Below, one piece after another: positions 25,679-38,689 of a stretch of DNA of 64,000 nucleotides. The notes beneath the pieces are model-generated. The model was not told the origin of the DNA, ran no database searches, and saw only the letters and a program-made list of their open reading frames with translations. A program made the position numbers and the translations under genes. Numbering within the stretch: the stretch's first letter is position 1; each line of letters opens with the position of its first letter. Source of the stretch: Onthophagus taurus (Eukaryota > Arthropoda > Insecta > Coleoptera > Scarabaeidae); assembly GCF_036711975.1 (NCBI RefSeq), contig NC_091973.1, positions 6,200,001 through 6,264,000 on the forward strand. Direction: 5' to 3'.

Positions 25679-27784
25679 ATGTTTCGAATTGGAAGAACTT
25701 TAGTACAGTGCAACAAAAATTTACAAAACCAAAATTTCCTTCGGTAAGCATCTAATTACTTTGTCATAATTAACCTCGTTTTTCATGGATTACTTGCATA
25801 ATTTTTTACGTTTAATAAACAAAAAATCAATAAATCGTGGAAATGAACTTTGAATTTTGTATCTTGACCATAACAGTTTACATAACTTTATTTTAGACTT
25901 ATATCAACAAGTTCGGTACAATGCAAAACCGTCCAAAATACCGGAAAAAAAGCTCCAGCTGCGGGAGAAGAGAATTATTCTTTCGTTATGAATCTCTATC
26001 GCGGGCAACTCGAGGGAAAACAAGTTTTTCCTTTTCCTAAACCTCTTACTGCTGAACAAGAAGAGACCGTTCGAATGCTTGTTGATCCTGTTTCAAAATT
26101 TTTTGAGGTACTTTTCATTTTATTTCTAAATTAATTAATTTAAAACAACTCTAATTAATAGGAAGTAAACGACCCAGCTAAGAACGATGCTTTAGAAAGA
26201 GTTGAAGAAAACACATTAAAAGGTTTATGGGAATTAGGAGCTTTTGCTTTGCAAGTTCCTCAAGAACTCGGTGGTTTAGGGCTTTGCAACACTCAATACA
26301 CAAGATTAGTAGAGATTGTTGGAGCTCATGATTTGGGTGTTGGAATTACGTTAGGCGCGCATCAGTCGATTGGATTCAAAGGAATTTTACTTTATGGTAC
26401 TGATGCTCAAAAGAAAAAATATTTTCCCAGGGTGTCAGGTGGCGAATTTGCGGCATTTTGTCTTACTGAGCCTTCATCTGGTTCTGATGCTGGTTCAATT
26501 CGATCGCGAGCGGTTTTATCGCCCGATGGTAAACATTACATATTAAATGGATCAAAAATTTGGATTAGTAACGGAGGATTAGCCGAAATTATGACCGTTT
26601 TTGCGCAAACTCCAGTTGATGATCCGAAAAATCCAGAAAAAACTAGAGATAAAGTAACAAGTTTTATTGTTGAAAGATCATTCGGTGGCGTAACTAACGG
26701 CCCACCAGAAAAGAAGATGGGTATTAAAGCATCAAATACCGCCGAAGTTTATTATGACAATGTTAAGATTCCAATTGAAAACGTTTTGGGGGGAGTTGGA
26801 AATGGATTTAAGGTAGCTATGAATATCTTAAATAATGGTCGATTTGGAATGGCCGGCGCTTTAACAGGAACAATGAGAACTTGTATAGCTAAAGCAACAG
26901 AATTTGCAACACAAAGAGTACAATTTGGCGAAAAACTAAGCAAATTTCAAGGTATTCAAGAAAAATTAGCTCGAATGGCTGCGTTGCAATACGTCACAGA
27001 ATCAATGGCATACATGATTTCTGGTAACATGGATTCGGGGTCACAACATTACCATTTAGAAGCTGCTATTTCGAAAGTATTTGCGGCAGAAGCTGCTTGG
27101 AACGTTTGTGACGAAGCGATTCAAATAATGGGCGGCATGGGATTCATGAAAGAAACCGGTTTAGAAAGAATCCTTCGTGATTTAAGAATATTTAGGATTT
27201 TCGAAGGTACAAATGATATTTTGAGGTTATTTGTCGCTTTAACGGGAATTCAATACGCCGGGGCTCATCTTCGCGAACTTCAAAATGCTTTTAAGAACCC
27301 CACAGCTAATTTAGGCCTCATTTTCGAAGAGGCTTCCAAAAGAGTCGGTCGTAAAGTTGGTTTAGCTTCGCCTCCTTCAATGGAACATCACGTTCATCGA
27401 AGTTTATCGCCCTCCGCCAGACAAATTTCGAAATGTATCGACGATTTTGGTCAATCGGTTGAAGTTGTACTTATTAAATACGGAAAAAGCATAGTTAACG
27501 AGCAATATATATTGAACCGATTGGCAAATGCGACGATTGATATTTATGCCAGCATGGTTATTTTATCAAGAGCTACAAACGCACTTAATAACAATCTTCC
27601 AAGCGCACAACACGAAAAACTTATGGTTGAATCTTGGATCGTTGGAGCTTCCCAAAGAATTACAGAAAATTTGAAGGAAATTTCTACTGGAAGAAATTTG
27701 GACAATTACACCAAAATGAGCAAAATCGCCGCCAATATTTGCCAATCAAACGGCGTTGTTCAACAAAATCCTTTAAATTTTTAA
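25679..27784 (+). CDS. Very-long-chain acyl-CoA dehydrogenase, mitochondrial
   Basis: Exons 25679-25743, 25897-26107 and 26162-27784 join to 632 residues. The start [13 protein letters not shown] is a basic, acid-free leader of mitochondrial-presequence type. The acyl-CoA dehydrogenase N-terminal, middle ([14 protein letters not shown]) and C-terminal (AFMISGNMD-like helices) domains follow, then the extra C-terminal region that marks VLCAD and ACAD9 and mediates inner-membrane association. [10 protein letters not shown] holds the catalytic Glu, near residue 440, at the place used by VLCAD. It catalyses the first FAD-dependent step of mitochondrial beta-oxidation for long acyl chains. The FEGTND form and overall length favour VLCAD; an ACAD9-like assignment is possible but less likely. 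Intact. Confidence 0.92.
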
Positions 27785-27933
27785 CAACACATTAAAATTA
27801 TTTATTTTTATATAATGAAAATTTTTTGTTTTGAATGTGTGTGAAAAATTCTTTATACTTCTTAAAAAAATTATCTTTTATAAATAAATTGCAACAAACC
27901 TATTTTAACTTTTATTTTAATCCCTTAAATATT

Positions 27934-28110
27934 GATGGGACACGAGGTTGATGAATCTCAGGCTGTTTTGAAGCAAACTTTCTTGTCAGTCCTACTAAGA
28001 ACATTCGTGACAACCAAAACTTTGAATTCAAGACCACCTTTTGTCGATCTTGCTGCTTCTCATTCTTGCTTCGATCTTAGCGAGGAAGAAAAACAAGAGT
28101 TTCGATAAAA
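27934..28110 (+). other. Short unassigned open frame
   Basis: A 58-codon frame starts MGHEVDESQAVLK and ends EEEKQEFR just inside the first bases of repeat array 4. Its composition is less AT-biased than its surroundings and looks protein-like, but there is no recognised domain and no clear splice partner. It may be a fragment of a gene captured or truncated by the repeat. Low confidence. Confidence 0.2.
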
Positions 28111-30290
28111 ATAATAATATGATTCGAAATTGTATTATTGACTGGGAAATTAAATGTTGAGTATTTTAAAAAATAGTATTAAGAAAAGTTGCTACATTCT
28201 TGATTTTTAACAAGTTTTATTTGAAATTTTTTTTGATACGAACGAATATATATATTTTTATACCAGTGTAGAGCACAACCTGGTGATGATATCAAAATTT
28301 TAATTAAAGCAATTAGTTGTAAACGATATTGTAAGCAAATTTTATATGAAACATGTTTCGATAAAAATAATATGCTTCAAAATCCTTGATATACATTAAA
28401 TTGTATTATTCAGTGGGAAATTAAATGTTGAGTATTTTAAAAAATAGTATTAAGAAAAGTTGTTACTTTCTTGATTCTTAACAAGTTTTATTTGAAAATT
28501 TTTTTGATACGAACGAATATATATATTTTTATACCAGTGTAGAGCACAACCTGGTGATGATATCAAAATTTTAATTAAAACAATAAGTTGTAAACGATAT
28601 TGTAAGCAAATTTTATATGAAACATGTTTCGATAAAAATAATATGCTTCGAAATCCTTGATGTACATTAAATTGTATTGTTCAGTGGGAAATTAAATGTT
28701 GAGTATTTTAAAAAATAGTATTAAGAAAAGTTGTTACTTTTTTGATTCTTAATAAGTTTTAATTGAAAATTTTTTTGATACGAACGAATATATATATATT
28801 TATACCAGTGTAGAGCACAACCTGGTGATGATATCAAAATTTTAATTAAAACAATTAGTTGTAAACGATATTGTAAGCAAATTTTATATGAAACATGTTT
28901 CGATAAAAATAATATGCTCCGAAATCCTTGATATACATTAAATTGTATTGTTCAGTGGGAAATTAAATGTTGAGTATTTTAAAAAATAGTATTAAGAAAA
29001 GTTGTTACTTTCTTGATTCTTAACAAGTTTTATTTGAAAATTTTTTTGATACGAACGAATATATATATTTTTATACCAGTGTAGAGCACAACCTGGTGAT
29101 GATATCAAAATTTTAATTAAAACAATTAAGTTTAAATGATATTGTAAGCAAATTTTATATGAAACATGTTTCGATAAAAATAATATGCTCCGAAATCCTT
29201 GATATACATTAAATTGTATTATTCAGTGGGAAATTAAATGTTGAGTATTTTAAAAAATAGTATTAAGAAAAGTTGTTACTTTCTTGATTCTTAACAAGTT
29301 TTATTTGAAAATTTTTTTGATACGAACGAATATATATATTTTTATACCAGTGTAGAGCACAACCTGGTGATGATATCAAAATTTTAATTAAAACAATTAA
29401 GTTTAAATGATATTGTAAGCAAATTTTATATGAAACATGTTTCGATAAAAATAATATGCTCGGAAATCCTTGATATGCATTAAATTGTATTATTCAGTGG
29501 GAAATTAAATGTTGAGTATTTTAAAAAATAGTATTAAGAAAAGTTGTTACTTTCTTGATTCTTAACAAGTTTTATTTGAACATTTTTTTGATACGAACGA
29601 ATATATATATTTTTATACCAGTGTAGAGCACAACCTGGTGATGATATCAAAATTTTAATTAAAACAATAAGTTGTAAACGATATTGTAAGCAAATTTTAT
29701 ATGAAACATGTTTCGATACAAATAATATGCTTCAAAATCCTTGATATGCATTAAATTGTATTGTTCAGTGGGAAATTAATTGTTGAATATTTTAAAAAAT
29801 AGTATTAAGAAAAGTTGTTACTTTCTTGATTCTTAACAAGTTTTATTTGAAATTTTTTTTGATACGAACGAATGTATATATTTTTATACCAGTGTACAGC
29901 ACAACCTGGTGATGATATCAAAATTTTAATTAAAACAATTAGTTGTAAACGATATTGTAAGCAAATTTTATATGAAACATGTTTCGATAAAAATAATATG
30001 CTTCAAAATCCTTGATATACATTAAATTATATTATTCAGTGGGAAATTAAAGTTGAGTATTTTAAAAAATAGTATTAAGAAAAGTTGTTACTTTTTTGAT
30101 TCTTAACAAATTTTAATTGAAAAATTTTTTTACACGAGTTATAATTATTAAGATAACCTCAAATATATGTATTTTTATACCAGTGTAGAGCACAACCTGG
30201 TGGTGATATCAAAATTGTAATTAAAACAATTAGTTTTAAATGATATTGTAAGCAAATTTTATATGAAACATGTTTCGATAAAAATAATAA
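28085..30290 (+). repeat. Tandem array 4 of the shared ~271-bp repeat
   Basis: Eight units have the landmark CCAGTGTAGAGCAC, or a variant with TACAGC, near 28264, 28535, 28806, 29077, 29347, 29618, 29889 and 30179. Spacing is very regular at 270-272 bp, except the last unit, which has the longer spacer. Neither end shows the terminal inverted repeat: the array begins and ends inside repeat sequence (TTTCGATAAAAATAATAAT on both sides). It starts 300 bp after the VLCAD stop and has the same orientation as the other three arrays. Confidence 0.9.
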
Positions 30291-30805
30291 TGTTACAAGT
30301 CCAAATAATCATTTAATTTTTTATAGTCAAAATAAATATAAAGATTTTTGATGAAAATATGTTATTAATGAATATTTATAGACTATTAATATTAAAAATA
30401 CAGATATTTCCCAGCTTTATTTGTGAGGTAAGATGCGAATTATTAATTATTTCAATTTATTTTTATTTGAAGTTAAAAATTAAACATTTTCGGCTATTCC
30501 ACGGTTAAGTCATTTTGGACTTATGTCCCTTCAGCTCTCATGTACAGCATTATTTCGTATAATCCAGTACTTACAAGACTATGTTTTACTCAAAGTCTCT
30601 TGAAATCCAAGCGGGGCGCCAATCTTATAACAAACTTTTTGTTATTTTTTTCGTATGGAATTAATAAATTGCGTTACAGTTTGATATTAAATTTTATTTC
30701 TAACAAAACTTTTTGACAATAACATACAGTAGTCTAAAAAAAAATAACCAAATTTAATATAACGAATAAATAATCAGAAACGATTTATTTCATTATTGCA
30801 TTAAT
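30291..30805. other. Spacer between repeat array 4 and the SLC25A46 3' end
   Basis: AT-rich. On the minus strand the first 150 bp after the SLC25A46 stop contain AATAAA-type signals and should be its 3' UTR. Nothing else was recognised. Confidence 0.45.
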
Positions 30806-32162
30806 TTATGGTAACAAATAAGTGTGACCTGTATTATTTGTATTAGAAATGACCGGAGGGGAATGAGTGCCGGCTGTTCTTGAAGGTTTATGCATCATAG
30901 CTGTAATTTCTGTTAACAAAAACCTAGTAATTCTAATAACAGCGATATGAGCGGCGTATTGCAATATCAAAGCCCCAAAACCTTTATACAACCCAAAAAT
31001 GCCTTCTTTAGCTAAACAACTTTCATAACAATCAACCGGGCCGTGATAATTCGTTAAGATTGGTAAAACTGAGCTACCATCATCTAAATTATCAACTATA
31101 GTGCGAGTTCCTTGCAAATGTAAACGATGCAAAATCGTTTCGAACGGATAAAAAGCAACGTCGCTAGCGATCGTTGCAATCAAACTCGCATTAAAATCAA
31201 TTTCTTTCATCGCGTTAGTATTGGGCAAATTTCGAGGTAAAGCACCGGTCGCTTCATGGCGATGTTTAAAATTCCTATGCATTAAGCGAGAAATCAATCC
31301 TTCCAAACCTAAAGAAAAAAAATATCGCGCTAAACCCAAAGTTACTGTTGGAAGAACTAAAGCCCAAACTGGCAGCATTCGTCCTTTTGGGCCACCCCCC
31401 CAATTTAATAGTCGCATAAAACCTTCTCTGAATACATCCAAAATTCCAGGTTTTTCACTAGCTATATCACTTTGAACTGTTTCTACTAAAGATGCTGAGT
31501 AAAATGGTGTTACTATTGCTAAACTTAATCTAGAAAAAATAAAAAATAACTATAAATTAAGAAATGATGAACAGATTAGTTCTTACCCTTTTAACAGTGT
31601 GTGTTGTAAAAATTGAGTTACAGTACTATACCAAGTAATTTCCCTAAAAAAATTGATCAAAAATAAAAATATACCACAAAGAATAAAACATTTACTTAGG
31701 CCATGGTGTAACTTTTGAAATAAGATCTTCAACGCCTAAGGATAACCCTCGAATCAGCAAGGTAGATCCCAAACCTTTCCAAAGTGTTGTTATACCTTGA
31801 TGTTGATGCAAGTGCATGATGACAGGAACTAAAGTTATTGGTACAACATGGATTTTCCTCGAATTGTAATGGACCTGAAAGAAATTAACTAAATTAAAAT
31901 TAGTTAAAAAATAAGATTTTTAACTTACTTGACATTGTCTTCTAAGAACAACAAAAGGATGGCAAAGAAGATTTTCAGCGATTAAACTAACAACAGAGAC
32001 TCCTTGCCCTACATATTTTTGTAAAGCAGCGTCGTCGTCGTTTATTTTGGGGTTTGCTGTAGGAATAGGTAATGGGACTCCAGCTGCCAAATTCGGGTCC
32101 CACATCACGTCTTCGTTTAAATTGTAAAAATTTCGGGCGTTAAACTCCCGCAATCCTGCCAT
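30806..32162 (-). CDS. SLC25A46: Mitochondrial outer-membrane carrier-like protein SLC25A46
   Basis: Minus-strand exons 31929-32162, 31696-31874, 31587-31643 and 30806-31529 give 397 residues, near the 418 of the human protein. Diagnostic stretches are ITTLWKGLGSTLLIRG, ISKVTPWPKEITW (restored across an intron) and PFYSASLVETVQSDIASEK. The solute-carrier repeats are degenerate, as is usual for this member. Family knowledge: it sits in the outer mitochondrial membrane and acts in fission, cristae organisation and lipid transfer, not in classic metabolite exchange. The start MAGLREFNARNFYN is the first in frame. Its upstream flank, from 32313, is also the edge of the ABCG tandem unit. Intact. 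Confidence 0.93.
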
Positions 32163-32312
32163 TTGAGTCGTTTTTTATTGTTTTCTAACCTCACTTTTGA
32201 CGTTCCGCGATTTCGGCATTTGGTTACGTTAATAATCGATCACAAGGTGCATGTATTTAACATTATCATAGTGTTAGGTAATAATTACGTCGTTTATTTA
32301 TGAACTAATCAA

Positions 32313-33222
32313 AATAAACTTTATGTTATAGTTATTTATTTGACAGCTGACGTTTTTGAGTAATCTTTGACGTTTCAAATGTTAAATGTGGCGTTTGGTA
32401 GAATGATTATAATCGCGTTACATCAAAATTTCTTCGGTAACATAAAGTAAAGTAACAAATTAATGATATAAATAACGATAATAAATTCATATAAAAAATG
32501 TTTTGATATATATAATCGGGTTTGGTGGAGAATCCTAATTCTGTTAGATTTAGAACATCCATTGAGGAATTTTTGAAATCTGGAAAAAAATATGTTTAAT
32601 AATTTATTTTAAACGCTTATTATTAATACCCATTTCGTTTATGTTGGTCCAAAATATTATCGACAAAGACTCATAAGTGTAATAAAAAGGTGATAAATAT
32701 TTAATCCAATTTAAATATTTCAAAGAAGGTAATTTGATTAAAATGCCGGCTGCTAACATTGTAATTAATTCGAACGGGGCTGTAAATAAATCCATGTAAT
32801 CCAAAGAAGTGAATATAGCTGATATGCAAAGACCTAAATTAACAAAAAATTATTTTTAATTATCATCATTTCTTTTAATTACCTAAAATAGAAGCTGAAA
32901 TACAAGCAAAAAATAAAACTAAAAGCATTTGAGAAAACACCCAGATATCGTTAAAGAAATCTATAAGCAAAAAATTTATTATTAAAAACATTAGAGGTTG
33001 CAAAATACATCTGGGGATCTAAAAATATTTTTTTAATAAAATTATTTAAATTTTGAGATTAAAAAGTTATTACCACTGATAACAACTTCGATAAAAAATA
33101 AGATTTTGTTGAATACAAATTTTTTTCTCTCATCATAACATTTTCTTCGCTTGGAAATGTGTTTATAACATTATATGTGTGAGTAAAAATCAATTCCGAA
33201 ATGAAAAAGAAAATTATTCGTG
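32313..33222 (-). pseudogene. ABCG cassette unit 1 (most distal copy)
   Basis: Holds open exon n-1 (frame around 32604-32804) and an open final exon. Exon n-3 lacks its 5' part and acceptor. This copy borders the unique flank shared with the SLC25A46 promoter side. Confidence 0.7.
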
Positions 33223-34132
33223 AAATAAACTTTATGTTATAGTTATTTATTTGACAGCTGACGTTTTTGAGCAATTTTTGACGTTTCAAATGTCAAATGT
33301 GGCGTTTGGTAGAATGATTATAATCGCGTTACACAAAAATCTCTTCGGTAACATAAAGTAAAGTAACAAATTAATGATATAAATAACGATAATAAATTCA
33401 TATAAAAAATGTTTTGGTATATATAATCGGGTTTGGTTGAGAATCCTAATTCTGTTAGATTTAGAACATTCATTGAGGAATTTTTGAAATCTGGAAAAAA
33501 ATATGTTTAATAATTTATTTTAAACGCTTATTATTAATACCCATTTCGTTTATGTTGGTCCAAAATATTAACGACAAAGACTCATAAGTGTAATAAAAAG
33601 GTGATAAATATTTAATCCAATTTAAATATTTCAAAGAAGGTAATTTGATTAAAATGCCGGCTGCTAACATTGTAATTAATTCGAACGGGGCTGTAAATAA
33701 ATCCATGTAATCCAAAGAAGTGAATATAGCTGATATGCAAAGACCTAAATTAATAAAAAATTATTTTTAATTATCATCATTTTTTTAATTACCTAAAATA
33801 GAAGCTGAAATACAAGCAAAAAATAAAACTAAAAGCATTTGAGAAAACACCCAGATATCGTTAAAGAAATCTATAAGAAAAAAATTTATTATTAAAAACA
33901 TTAGAGGTTGCAAAATACATCTGGGGATCTAAAAATATTTTTTTTATATAATTATTTAAATTTTGAGATTAAAAAGTTATTACCACTGATAACAATTTCG
34001 ATAAAAAATAAGATTTTGTTGAATACAAATTTTTTTCTCTCATCATAACATTTTCTTCGCTTGGAAATGTGTTTATAACGTTATATGTGTGAGTAAAAAT
34101 CAATTCCGAAATGAAAAAGAAAATTATTCGTT
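33223..34132 (-). pseudogene. ABCG cassette unit 2
   Basis: Exons n-2, n-1 and n are open by eye. It differs from its neighbours by ESLSLIFW in place of ESLSIIFW, and by an Asn for Asp change (SSMNVLN) in the last exon. Exon n-3 is 5'-truncated. Confidence 0.7.
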
Positions 34133-35043
34133 AAATAAACTTTATGTTATAGTTATTTATTTGACAGCTGACGTTTTTGAGCAATTTTTGACGTTTCAAA
34201 TATCAAATATGGCGTTTGGTAGAATGATTATAATCGTGTTACATCAAAATTTCTTCGGTAACATAAAATAAAGTAACAAATTAATGATATAAATAACGAT
34301 AATAAATTCATATAAAAAATGTTTTGGTATATATAACCGGGTTTGGTTGAGAATCCTAATTCTGTTAGATTTAGAACATCCATTGAGGAATTTTTGAAAT
34401 CTGGAAAAAAATATGTTTAATAATTTATTTTAAACGCTTATTATTAATACCCATTTCGTTTATGTTGGTCCAAAATATTATCGACAAAGACTCATAAGCG
34501 TAATAGAAAGGTGATTAATATTTAATCCAATTTAAATATTTCAAAGAAGGTAATTTGATTAAAATGCCGGCTGCTAACATTGTAATTAATTCGAACGGGG
34601 CTGTAAATAAATCCATGTAATCCAAAGAAGTGAATATAGCTGATATGCAAAGACCTAAATTAATAAAAAAATTATTTTTAATTATCATCATTTTTTTTAA
34701 TTACCTAAAATAGAAGCTGAAATACAAGCAAAAAATAAAACTAAAAGCATTTGAGAAAACACCCAGATATCGTTAAAGAAATCTATAAGCAAAAAATTTA
34801 TTATTAAAAACATTAGAGGTTGCAAAATACATCTAGGGATCTAAAAATATTTTTTTAATAAAATTATTTAAGTTTTAAGATTAAAAAGTTATTACCACTG
34901 ATAACAACTTCGATAAAAAATAAGATTTTGTTGAATACAAATCTTTTTCTCTCATCATAACATTTTCTTCGCTTGGAAATGTGTTTATAACGTTATATGT
35001 GTGAGTAAAAATTAATTCCGAAATGAAAAACAAAATTATTCGT
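34133..35043 (-). pseudogene. ABCG cassette unit 3, stop in exon n-1
   Basis: In exon n-1 the codon after IKY reads TAA near 34518 instead of TTA, so the transmembrane frame ends early. The other exons look open. Exon n-3 is 5'-truncated. Confidence 0.75.
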
Positions 35044-35955
35044 GAAATAAACTTTATGTTATAGTTATTTATTTGACAGCTGACGTTTTGAGCAATTTTT
35101 GACTTTTCAAATGTCAAATGTGTCGTTTGGTAGAATGATTATAATCGCGTTACACAAAAATCTCTTCGATAACATAAAGTAAAGTAACAAATTAATGATA
35201 TAAATAACGATAATAAATTCATATAAAAAATGTTTTGATATATATAAGCGGGTTTGGTTGAGAATCCTAATTCTGTTAGATTTAGAACATCCATTGAGGA
35301 ATTTTTGAAATCTGGAAAAAAATATGTTTAATAATTTATTTTAAACGCTTATTATTAATACCCATTTCGTTTATGTTGGTCCAAAATATTATCGACAAAG
35401 ACTCATAAGTGTAATAGAAAGGTGATAAATATTTAATCCAATTTAAATATTTCAAAGAAGGTAATTTGATTAAAATGCCGGCTGCCAACATTGTAATTAA
35501 TTCGAACGGGGCTGTAAATAAATCCATGTAATCCAAAGAAGTGAATATAGCTGATATGCAAAGACCTAAATTAATAAAAAAATTATTTTTAATTATCATC
35601 ATTTTTTTTAATTACCTAAAATAGAAGCTGAAATACAAGCAAAAAATAAAACTAAAAGCATTTGAGAAAACACCCAGATATCGTTAAAGAAATCTATAAG
35701 CAAAAAATTTATTATTAAAAACATTAGAGGTTGCAAAATACATCTGGGGATCTAAAAATATTTTTTTAATATAATTATTTAAATTTTAAGATTAAAAAGT
35801 TATTACCACTGATACCAACTTCGATAAAAAATAAGATTTTGTTGAATACAAATTTTTTTCTCTCATCATAACATTTTCTTCGCTTGGAAATGTGTTTATA
35901 ACGTTATATGTGTGAGTAAAAATCAATTCCGAAATTAAAAAGAAAATTATTCGTT
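35044..35955 (-). pseudogene. ABCG cassette unit 4
   Basis: Exons n-2 to n are open. The flank carries the variants GACGTTTTGAGC and TTTTTGACTTTTC, shared with unit 8 (38690-39580) four units away. Confidence 0.7.
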
Positions 35956-36866
35956 AAATAAACTTTATATTATAGTTATTTATTTGACAGCTGACGTTTT
36001 TGAGCAATTTTTGACGTTTCAAATGTCAAATATAGCGTTTGGTAGAATGATTATAATCGCGTTACACAAAAATTTCTTCGATAACACAAAGTAAAGTAAC
36101 AAATTAATGATATAAATAACGATAATAAATTCATATAAAAAATGTTTTGGTATGTATAAGCGGGTTTGGTTGAGAATCCTAATTCTGTTAGATTTAGAAC
36201 AACAATTGAGGAATTTTTGAAATCTGGAAAAAAATATGTTTAATAATTTATCTTAAATATTTATTATTAATACCCATTTCGTTTATGTTGGTCCAAAATA
36301 TTATCGACAAAGACTCATAAGTGTAATAAAAGGGTGATAAATATTTAATCCAATTTAAATATTTCAAAGAAGGTAATTTGATTAAAATGCCGGCTGCTAA
36401 CATTGTAATTAATTCGAACGGGGCTGTAAATAAATCCATGTAATCCAAAGAAGTGAATATAGCTGATATGCAAAGACCTAAATTAATAAAAAATTATTTT
36501 TAATTATCATCATTTTTTTTAATTACCTAAAATAGAAGCTGAAATACAAGCAAAAAATAAAACTAAAAGCATTTGAGAAAACACCCAGATATCGTTAAAG
36601 AAATCTATAAGCAAAAAATTTATTATTAAAAACATTAGAGGTTGCAAAATACATCTGGGGATCTAAAAATATTTTTTTAATAAAATTATTTAAATTTTAA
36701 GATTAAAAAGTTATTACCACTGATAACAACTTCGATAAAAAATAAGATTTTGTTGAATACAAATTTTTTTCTCTCATCATTACATTTTCTTCGCTTGGAA
36801 ATGTGTTTATAACATTATATGTGTGAGTAAAAATCAATTCCGAAATGAAAAAGAAAATTATTCGTT
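35956..36866 (-). pseudogene. ABCG cassette unit 5
   Basis: Exon n-1 is open. The intron after it has a diverged start (NNKYLR if read through). The last exon has SSIVVLN. Exon n-3 is 5'-truncated. Confidence 0.7.
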
Positions 36867-37777
36867 AAATATACTTTATGTTATAGTTATTTATTTGACA
36901 GCTGACGTTTTTGAGCAATTTTTGACGTTTCAAATGTCAAATGTGGCGTTTGGTAGAATGATTATAATCGCGTTACATCAAAATTTCTTCGGTAACATAA
37001 AGTAAAGTAACAAATTAATGATATAAATAACGATAATAAATTCATATAAAAAATGTTTTGGTATATATAAGCGGGTTTGGTTGAGAATCCTAATTCTGTT
37101 AGATTTAGAACATCCATTGAGGAATTTTTGAAATCTGGAAAAAAATTTGTTTAATAATTTATTTTAAACGCTTATTATTAATACCCATTTCGTTTATGTT
37201 GGTCCAAAATATTATCGACAAAGACTCATAAGTGTAATAAAAAGGTGATAAATATTTAATCCAATTTAAATATTTCAAAGAAGGTAATTTGATTAAAATG
37301 CCGGCTGCCAACATTGTAATTAATTCGAACGGGGCTGTAAATAAATCCATGTAATCCAAAGAAGTGAATATAGCTGATATGCAAAGACCTAAATTAATAA
37401 AAAAATTATTTTTAATTATCATCATTTTTTTTAATTACCTAAAATAGAAGCTGAAATACAAGCAAAAGATAAAACTAGAAGCATTTGAGAGAACACCCAG
37501 ATATCGTTAAAGAAATCTATAAACAAAAAATTTATTATTAAAAACATTAGAGGTTGCAAAATACATCTGGGGATCTAAAAACATTTTTTTAATATAATTA
37601 TTTAAATTTTGAGATTAAAAAGTTATTACCACTGATAACAACTTCGAGAAAATATAAGATTTAGTTGAATACAAATTTTTTCCTCTCATCATAACATTTT
37701 CTTCGCTTGGAAATGTGTTTATAACATTATATGTGAGTAAAAATTAATTCCAAAATGAAAAAGAAAATTATTCGTTA
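36867..37777 (-). pseudogene. ABCG cassette unit 6
   Basis: Exons n-2 to n are open. The 5' remnant of exon n-3 in this unit has extra substitutions (AGATTTAGTTG at 37666) and a 2-bp loss near 37732 in the repeat of GTG, which shifts that remnant. Confidence 0.6.
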
Positions 37778-38689
37778 AATAAACTTTATGTTATAGTTAT
37801 TTATTTGACAGCTGACGTTTTTGACCAATTTTTGACGTTTCAAATGTCAAATGTGGCGTTTGGTAGAATGATTATAATCGCGATACACAAAAATTTCTTC
37901 GGTAACATAAAGTAAAGTAACAAATTAATGATATAAATAACGATAATAAATTCATATAAAAAATGTTTTGATATATATAAGCAGGTTTGGTTGAGAACCC
38001 TAATTCTGTTAGATTTAGAACATCCATTGAGGAATTTTTGAAATCTAAAAAAAAAATATGTTTAATAATTTATTTTAAATGCTTATTATTAATACCCATT
38101 TCGTTTATGTTGGTCCAAAATATTATCGACAAAGACTCATAAGTGTAATAAAAAGGCGATAAATATTTAATCTAATTTAAATATTTCAAAGAAGGTAATT
38201 TGATTAAAATGCCGGCTGCTAACATTGTAATTAATTCGAACGGGGCTGTAAATAAATCCATGTAATCCAAAGAAGTGAATATAGCTGATATGCAAAGACC
38301 TAAATTAATAAAAAATTATTTTTAATTACCATCATTTTTTTTAATTACCTAAAATAGAAGCTGAAATACAAGCAAAAAATAAAACTAAAAGCATTTGAGA
38401 AAACACCCAGATATCGTTAAAGAAATCTATAAGCAAAAAATTTATTATTAAAAACATTAGAGGTTGCAAAATACATCTGGGGATCTAAAAATATTTTTTT
38501 AATATAATTATTTAAATTTTGAGATTAAAAAGTTATTACCACTGATAACAACTTCGATAAAAAATAAGATTTTGTTGAATACAAATTTTTTTCTCTCATC
38601 ATAACATTTTCTTCGCTTGGAAATGTGTTTATAATATTATATGTGTGAGTAAAAATCAATTCCGAAATGAAAAACAAAATTATTCGTGA
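37778..38689 (-). pseudogene. ABCG cassette unit 7, stop in exon n-1
   Basis: The Trp codon of LNWIKY is TAG here (near 38172), which truncates exon n-1. The junction side shares AAACAAAATTATTCG with the junction at the upper edge of unit 3. Confidence 0.75.

Noticed and set aside
34089-37005. Plus-strand 60-codon frames starting MSKNQFRNEKENYS
   Set aside because: They are antisense to the ABCG units, recur with the repeat and have no domain.
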